Positions 57,277-64,000 of a stretch of 64,000 nt of DNA are shown here, in pieces. The translations under genes and the position numbers were made by a program. The DNA comes from Ailanthus altissimus (lineage: Eukaryota > Streptophyta > Magnoliopsida > Sapindales > Simaroubaceae), in the NCBI GenBank assembly GCA_946807835.1, contig OX327691.1, forward strand, positions 16,729,688-16,793,687, in the 5' to 3' direction. The notes under the pieces are model-generated. The model worked only from the letters and a program-made list of their open reading frames with translations, did no database searches and was not told where the DNA came from. The stretch's first letter is position 1, and the number at the start of each line of letters is the position of its first letter.

Positions 57277-57303
57277 CTACGACACCATAGCATGGTGTCG
57301 TAG
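57277..57303. repeat. Perfect 12-bp inverted repeat with 3-base loop
   Basis: CTACGACACCAT (57277-57288), AGC, ATGGTGTCGTAG (57292-57303). Flanking ATGC (57274-57277) and GCAT (57305-57308) could lengthen the stem with a small bulge. It opens a GC-richer stretch to about 57420 which contains a second inverted repeat, AGGCCT...AGGCCT-type, near 57380-57400. Confidence 0.85.
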
Positions 57304-58585
57304 TGCATCATGACCTCGGGTAGGTACTTCGGTGCCCAAGTGTTACTCAAGCTAGCACTACGGCTTGGGTCCCTTTAGGCCTCAGCCATAAGGCCTACAC
57401 ATCGCCACTTTTGTGCTTCAAACCATCATTACTTTCAATTCTCCATTCTGTTCCATTTCTTGTGCGATCAATACGTTATTGACTTCATATCGATTGCTCA
57501 TTATTTTACATCTCAAAATCAAACTCAAATTTAATTTTAAAACACCAAATTTTAATACATAATTCATAATATTAATCACAAATTTATTGTGTATGGTATA
57601 ATTTCTCAGCTTTTTTTATGAAATGTCATAAGTTTGGCATCATGCAACTCAGTAGTTTCATTTTACATGCTAAGTTTTTTACTACATATTAAAATATAGT
57701 TTATTAATTAAAAAATATAAAAAAAGGCTTAAAATATAAAACGAAAAACTTCGAATATATAATAGAAGAGTTGTGGATTAGTATCATCAGGGAAGATATG
57801 GTGATCATCTATCTGATCATGGCAGATATGCAAGCATGATTCAATCGTGTGGCTGGGGTAGTCACACTTGTTCTCTCCTAGGACCAAGCGAGGAACCGTG
57901 CCCATGTGTTTTTCATTGCTCTGACACAGCTGTACTAATCGCATATGCTTTAGATTGAAACATCCTAAAAGTGGCAGAGAAATGAGAATACAAATTTAAA
58001 AGCTTGGTCAAAGTTTGCAGCACACAGCAAAGTAAAGGAGAATCCATTGTTTATCATGATACAATCTTTATCATATATTCTGTCTTTAACATGTTTCAAA
58101 TTTGGACAAAAAGAGAGACAAAATTGACGTGCCAAATGAGGTCAGAACTAAATGGGTTTAAGGTCTCTTAATTAATAATAATCAAATGGGACGCCATTTG
58201 GACTTTAATTAGCGGATTCAGGAATTGGCCTTTCATTAAATCATTTAGGCTAATAAAACTGATGTCAAATCTCCCTATCACACCATGTTTAAAAAAATGA
58301 TGTATAATGAATTTACTAATTTAGGAGAATTCGCTCCAAACTGAGTAGGAATGATTGCATGTCCAGAAAACATGAAAATGGTGGATGTAAATTAGCTCCC
58401 ATTTTACTGTTTCGACATATTTTAAAGATGGATTATATTCTCAAGTTTTTTTGTCTTCTGCCTAGCTAGGTCAAAATTTGCATACTTTGAATTTGAATAA
58501 TATGATAAAAGTTCAATCAAAATAGTAAATTACAAGAGAAGTTTGGAAACTTATCCATGTGTAATGATTTTTGTGTGAACCAATC

Positions 58586-58586
<1 letters not shown>

Positions 58587-58630
<44 letters not shown>
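58587..58630. repeat. Compound (TA)n(GA)n microsatellite
   Basis: TA run to about 58602, then about 14 GA units without interruption. Confidence 0.95.
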
Positions 58631-58632
<2 letters not shown>

Positions 58633-58892
58633 TGCCTTCTCCATGGTGCAATGCAGTCTAAGCAAAAGCCACATGTGATTAACATTGAGAATATTAATCC
58701 TCATCTGGAAATTGTTTTAAATCACAATCACTCTTAATATTATATGCAAATCAATCAACTGATCTTCATAAGCTTCACTAACACTCAACTCAAGTTTTGA
58801 AAAGCTCTAAATCACTCAAATAAACAAATTCTCTCTCAAGTATTGATGCCAGCCAACTGCAGTGTGTTAAAATGGTGGGGTTTCCACTCAAT

Positions 58893-58914
58893 GATGCGTG
58901 CATGGGCACGCATC
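58893..58914. repeat. Perfect 9-bp inverted repeat
   Basis: GATGCGTGC (58893-58901), loop ATGG, GCACGCATC (58906-58914). GC-rich stem in an AT-rich setting. Confidence 0.8.
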
Positions 58915-61085
58915 TTATATTATACACCAAATCATTCAAAGAAAAAATGATAATAATGAGTGAACTATTTTGTTGGGTCCGATCGTTCTTTTCCAAAGCA
59001 TGGACTTTTTAACTTTTTCACGCGGCATTGAGCCATCAGCATATCAAGATTCAAGGAACAATAATTTTGCAATGCCGGCATGTTCTTTAGTCGGCAAGAC
59101 GTGTAAAGAAACACAAAGAAATGCAAATGAATGATAAATCTTTGTTTTTTTTTTTTAATTCTGTCAAAATTGTAAAATTCTTTCCAAGGAGCTTACTCTT
59201 TACGTTGGAATCTTCAAAAGGTTGTGGCAAATATTGGGTAGCCTTGGGATTCAAGGTTTAAAGAGTAGAAAATGAAACTTGAGACTAAAGGCGGGGAAGT
59301 GGGCAAAATCTTGAGACTAAAGGCTCGATCAATATCAAGAGAAGAGATAGATAGAAGTGATACGTAGAGATTTTTAAAAGGGATTTGTGTACAAGCAATT
59401 TACATAAAGGGAGAACATGATCGAACATGTAGTCACGTGATCCGAGGCCTTTTAGGAGAACTAGATAAACTTTGTTTATAAGCATGCATTGGTTTTGCTT
59501 CTCATTGGGATCAACCTCAACATGACATTCTGGGTCTCATCACTCGCCTCTATGCATTTACATCTCACGATAAACAAGCAGCTCATAATTTTGTACAGAT
59601 TATTACAAGATAAGATTAATCTTGGCAAACAAACCAATAATCACAAAAATTATCTTCTAGATAACATAGAGAAAGCATCTGCTGATCATATCTTCAATAA
59701 TTGGTAATTAATTATAACTAGTAGGTCATCACATGGTCCAGTTGTTGCCATGCAATGCTGAAGAATGGTAATTGCAACATCAAGTAACCTCATCAGATTG
59801 TTTAATAAGCATGTTATTAGAATACATTTATATCATTTAAAAATCTACTATGGATTATGATATTACAACAATTACTGAAAAATCAAATAAATTAATGCTC
59901 GATTACATGGCTTAAAGTCTAATCAGCATGTATATATATACACAATGAGGTATGCTTGTAGGGCTTGAAGCAATTCTTCTCGAATGTCTCTGACTTCTCA
60001 TATGCATGAAATCGTGTATTCATTACATCCCAAAATCATGGCCACACATTTGGTGCAGCACTTACAAATACATAATAGATTGCTTAACAATCACTGAAAA
60101 AACAATGCAAAAGTTTCTGAGATTGAGTTGAAATCAGGTAACATTCAAGTGATAGGATTGCAGACAAATGCTTAATAAGTGAAGGTGCATGCTGAAGCAA
60201 ATTAGAGTTAGATCGGATGAAATGGTCGAATAAATTGTGAAGAGGACTACACTGATATGTAGTACAAGTGATGAAAAAAAAGAAGAAGTTTGAGAGAGGA
60301 ATAGGACAATAGCTAAGTTATTTGAGCCACTAACACAAAGAAAATCAGAATTTAGAAATATAACTCTTGTAAGATTTTAAACCGGTAATTGTCCATAGAA
60401 TTGATGAAACTACGGATCCTTAAATTAATTGATGCGAGAATTATTTATAACGAATCGGGCCTAGTTTTTGTGAAAATTTGACAATTTTCCCTGCCTGATT
60501 GACAATCTTCATTTGGATTTTTTTTCTCGAAACAGATGTAAATTATCAACCCTAATTTCTTTATCTGGTCGATACAACAGAGAAGCTAATTATTTATTTA
60601 TGTTTGAATAAATATTCAGATTAAATTGATTTAGTATACGATGTCACAGCGAATACGCAAGTCTCAAGAAGTAGCTGAGGCATCCGAACAGCTTGTAAAA
60701 GATCCTCGATAAGGCCCATTGGGCTTTGCAAAATACATAGGTTCGAATTATCTGCTATCAATACACGTATGTGATGCCATGCATACTCCGAATAGGAGTC
60801 TAGGACTCTAAAACACATGAAGAAAAACGTCAATTACCACATGAAGAATAACATAAGAAGAACTTGCCAATATTCATGTTAGAATTTATGTTGCTGTTGA
60901 AGAACTTGAGTTATGAATTTTTCTTTTAAATTTCATCCCAAGTTCCAACTTCATTTCATTTCAATCCCATGCAGGTATAAACCAGAAAAATTACACATTA
61001 ATATTTAATAGCTGGATCAGCACATCCCGTGCCAAACGTGTTTCCGAATCGTGTCTAGGGTTTCAGAATCTTTAAACAAAAGTTG

Positions 61086-61087
<2 letters not shown>

Positions 61088-61117
<30 letters not shown>
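61088..61117. repeat. (TA)n microsatellite
   Basis: About 15 uninterrupted TA/AT units. Confidence 0.95.
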
Positions 61118-63704
61118 GCAATTAGCAAAGCTGTGATTCAAATCAAGCTTATGATTTTAATATGAAATGAGCTTTTTCCTTGTGTTTCAGTTTACATGGA
61201 GAGAACAAAAACGAAAATTAATTAACATAATTTTATGTCCCTTCGATCATTGATTCTCAAAACTCAATAGTGTTGACGAATGTAGCATCTGCCCCAAAAC
61301 AAAAGACATAATATATTATCTAATTGCTGCTTCGAATCTGTTTTTGGCTTTGTCAGGAGAGGAAATGCATTAGCATCTTAAAAAGTTTTAAAGAATAAAT
61401 AAAATAATTGTAACCTTTTTTTACGATGTTATCTTCTGCATTATTATACTTGCTTTTTTTTTTTTATATAAAAAAAGTTATAAATAAAATGCATACAATA
61501 CTACACTTGTTGAAAAATAATTGAACTTTTTTGTTTTTGGAGAGAAGCAAATACTTTGAACTGGAAGCTTATAATTATTCTTTGATTTAATAATAATCTA
61601 TTATAAAATTTATGATTGACTATATATTGGTTTTTAGAGAGCAACCCGCATGCTTCACTAATGATCGCAAGGCAAGATCTTGGCAATTATATATATCACA
61701 CCGACTCAATCATATTAGAGAATCTTTTAATAGAGTGTAACCTCAAAAAGATGCCGAAATTAAATTAGGCCATCACCTCTCCCTCATATAACTTTATGTT
61801 CTTAACCTCTATTTTCGTGTGTTTTCACCATATTTTCTACATTTAACCGAGGAAGAAAAAAAAAAGAGCCCATCTGGAGAAGCCAATTATTGCATACATG
61901 GGATGAATACTTTCTCTTAAAAATGGAGATAGAAAACATGGCGAGAATGAGAAAATGTGGTATTACTGTTCATAACAAGCTAAACTAGAGACTAAAGAGC
62001 TAACACAACCATTAGCTACTTATATATTTGTCGCAGGCAGGCCCAAGTCACATACATGTCTTTGTACACTAACAAGAATAGACGTGAAAGCTTTGTCATC
62101 ATTTTGGCACAACACAATAAGAATTTCGAATTTTAATATTCCGTGTAGACATAAAAGACGCAAGGGAATTTAATTTGAATCTTTAGAGTTCATAGGATTT
62201 GGTTTATATATATATATGTAGGGCAAACCAATTGCATTCATTGAGAATAAGATAACATATGCACTACGACAAAGACGTTTTCATTTTATTATTAATTAAA
62301 TGTTTTTGTGAAACTAATCGTTTAAAAAAAAAAAAAATAGTTACATGTGCAGTATTGCAAGTTTTGTATAAAGTATGAAGAGAAGTATATATTACAGTTA
62401 GCATTTTTATAATTACTTTATAGCTTTGATGGTTACAGCGAACATCAAAATGTTTGTTGAACTGATCTATCCACATCCAAAATTTGCTATTTTTAGCTAG
62501 GAGCTTTTCTTGAGAGGCACCAAGAACCGAACCCAACCCATTTGCTGGTTAAAGGAAACAAATGCTGGAAGAGATTAACAAAAAAAAAAAATGATATTAG
62601 GGTATCAAGGATTTTTAAAACTTAATTTATAGAAAATAATGGAAAGAAATTATAAACCAACCATCTCAATCGATCTGCTTAATTTCTGGCGAGCAAGATG
62701 GTGAAAGATTCTCTGATATTTGCTCAATTATAACATCGATAATGGACGCGGGCGGAATATATGATGCCTATCTTGTCTTCTCTGCACAAAAATCATGAAT
62801 ACTCGTGTATCCATAGTTGCTTAGTAGCAATCATTAGGAGTATAACAGATGAAAATTGTACATCTTATAAAATTTACACCTTATGAAACCAAATATTCAA
62901 ATTAGTTTATGTATATTCTTTACATAAGAAACTTGCTGCAAAATAAACAAATATGTCATATGATATTGAGTACTTCTCTTACTCTACTAAATAATAACGT
63001 TTAGATATATGTAATACATCTTTTTTCCTATTTAGTTCCCTCTGGAAATGGTAATTATTAGTGTGAGCATACATATTAGAGAATTTTCAACATTAATACG
63101 AGTGGTAGAGGAAAGTGGTTATCTCCTGACCCTTGTTGCCTTGTATACAATAAAACGTTTTTTTTATAAAAAAAAATCTTTACATTTCCTTCTGCATTTT
63201 ATTTGCAAAACTTGGAAGCTCATATATCCGATATCCCTTTCACATACATAATATATACAATAGAAAATGCTTTTTCTCTCTCATTTTCAGTTTGAGTTTG
63301 ACCCGTTGCCAGCCACCGGCAGCTCTTTTTTTCCTACTCCAATGGCGACCCCACCTTGCACTCTCTAGAGGATCTTTTAGTGGAAACATATGTTGAGTTG
63401 AGTTGAGAGAGAGACCCTCTTTTTCAGTGGCGACAAAAAGCTTAAATAACCTTTCCTCTCTTTTCTTTTCTCTCTTTTTCCCTTCTCCAAAAACCCTAAT
63501 TCACATCATACTCAGAGCAAAAGCAAGGGCAAACAAAAAGAAACAAAACCTTATTATTATTATTATTATACAATTCTCCATTTCTCTTCAATCCCATCCC
63601 TTTTAAGATCTACATGATACCTTCTTCTTCTGGGCAACTTTTTGCTCTAAAGTGAAAAGACGAGGAATAGAGATATTGCCTCCATTGCCAAAGGGTTAAA
63701 AGAC

Positions 63705-63719
63705 ATGGCAACTTCCTGA
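63705..63719 (+). other. Upstream ORF 1 (4 codons)
   Basis: ATG GCA ACT TCC TGA in the presumed leader of the VQ-like gene, about 165 bases before the main ATG. Relevant only if this stretch is in the mature mRNA. Confidence 0.35.
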
Positions 63720-63735
63720 AGCTCTTTTAGAAGAT

Positions 63736-63789
63736 ATGAATATACTTCTATTTATTCACTTCTTGGATTCTTTTGCAGTGTTCTCATAA
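63736..63789 (+). other. Upstream ORF 2 (17 residues)
   Basis: ATG at 63736, TAA at 63787-63789, encoding MNILLFIHFLDSFAVFS. Hydrophobic; ends 95 bases before the main ATG. If the leader is spliced at TTTTGCAG it would be removed or split. Confidence 0.35.
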
Positions 63790-63884
63790 TTACTTTTTCC
63801 ATTCATACATATCTTTCTTCTTCTCTCTGCAACTTTGCAACTAGTTCCTTTTTTTTAAGGCTTTCGTTTCAGTAATTCAAAGCT

Positions 63885-64000
63885 ATGGATTCTGGTAATA
63901 GTGGTAGTATGCAATCCTCAAGTGGTGGTGACGAAGAGTATGATTCACGTTCTGAATCTCTTTCAGCTTTCTTGAGTTCTTCAAGCAACTTTGGTTCTTT
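63885..64000 (+). CDS. 5' end of a probable VQ-motif protein gene (truncated by window)
   Basis: Thirty-eight codons are visible from ATG 63885: MDSGNSGSMQSSSGGDEEY followed by a Ser-rich SESLSAFLSSSSNFGS stretch. The MDSGNSGSMQSSSGGDEEYDSR-type opening matches my memory of a group of plant VQ-motif proteins, small nuclear cofactors of WRKY transcription factors. The diagnostic FxxxVQxxTG motif would lie beyond the window, so the call is tentative. The ATG is in frame with everything visible and no stop follows. Confidence 0.5.
   Translation, partial: MDSGNSGSMQSSSGGDEEYDSRSESLSAFLSSSSNFGS

Larger units (their letters stand above)
57421..63400. other. Intergenic, no gene recognised
   Basis: Six kilobases of AT-rich DNA with microsatellites and a short hairpin listed separately. 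The longest ORFs are 60-90 codons and unrecognised, including a Cys-containing 71-codon minus-strand ORF at 57729-57944 and a 90-codon one at 62264-62536. Confidence 0.55.
63401..63884 (+). promoter_or_regulatory. Leader/promoter of the VQ-like gene
   Basis: CT-rich sequence with AAACCCTAATTC (telo-box-like, 63492) and a (TTA)n repeat at 63551-63569, typical of a plant 5' leader. TTTTGCAG at 63770-63777 could be an intron acceptor, so the leader may be spliced. Two upstream ORFs are listed separately. Confidence 0.4.

Noticed and set aside
60640..60833. GGTTCGAATTATC as a tRNA B box with an upstream TAGCTGAGG A-like box
   Set aside because: No acceptor, D-arm or anticodon stem can be folded around them.
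1..64000. CRISPR arrays, rRNA operons, integrated bacterial or viral gene clusters
   Set aside because: No regularly spaced repeats, rRNA motifs or such genes seen; the only reverse transcriptases belong to ordinary Copia and Gypsy elements.

Overview
The window is nuclear DNA of a flowering plant, almost certainly a eudicot. Genes with many short GT-AG introns sit among AT-rich intergenic DNA, microsatellites and LTR retrotransposons. All recognised single-copy genes belong to families typical of seed plants. I cannot name the species. I see no rRNA, tRNA, CRISPR array or bacterial-type operon.

Layout, left to right. (1) 2-1892, plus strand: 3' part of a trehalose-6-phosphate phosphatase gene, ten exons visible. 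(2) 1893-10038: 8 kb without an intact gene. It holds a long hairpin, microsatellites and a decayed NDR1/HIN1-like (NHL) gene fragment on the minus strand near 7.4-7.8 kb. (3) 10039-11001, plus: intronless F-box gene of the AUF type. (4) 12311-13471, minus: intronless mTERF gene, copy A. (5) 13.6-20.0 kb: very AT-rich DNA with an old, diverged pair of direct repeats that look like LTR remnants. (6) 20.3-26.6 kb: remains of a second mTERF gene (copy C), of which only 3'-flank and N-terminal pieces persist, on either side of a 5.5-kb Copia element. (7) 28683-29840, minus: mTERF copy B, intact. (8) 31548-44348: an older Copia element (Copia-2) interrupted by a younger 7.8-kb Ty3/Gypsy element (33700-41528) with a perfect CTGGT target duplication. 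(9) 47030-48109, plus: an unusual His-rich/acidic protein resembling the syringolide-induced protein 14-1-1 group. (10) 50924-54132, minus: seven-exon TTL (TPR and thioredoxin-like) gene. (11) 54.1-63.7 kb: intergenic, with hairpins and microsatellites. (12) 63885-64000, plus: 5' end of a gene that looks like a VQ-motif protein, with two short upstream ORFs in its leader.

The genes do not form a pathway. The TPP acts in trehalose-6-phosphate sugar signalling, the F-box protein in SCF ubiquitin ligases, the mTERFs in organelle gene expression, and TTL in hormone and cell-wall scaffolding. The main story is genome dynamics: a small tandem mTERF family with one member destroyed, retroelements nested in retroelements, and element ORFs disabled largely by changes of the C-to-T/G-to-A type. 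I found no clearly new biological system. The most useful leads are the buried NHL pseudogene, a conserved GC-type splice donor in the leaders of all three mTERF copies, and two long perfect hairpins outside any gene.
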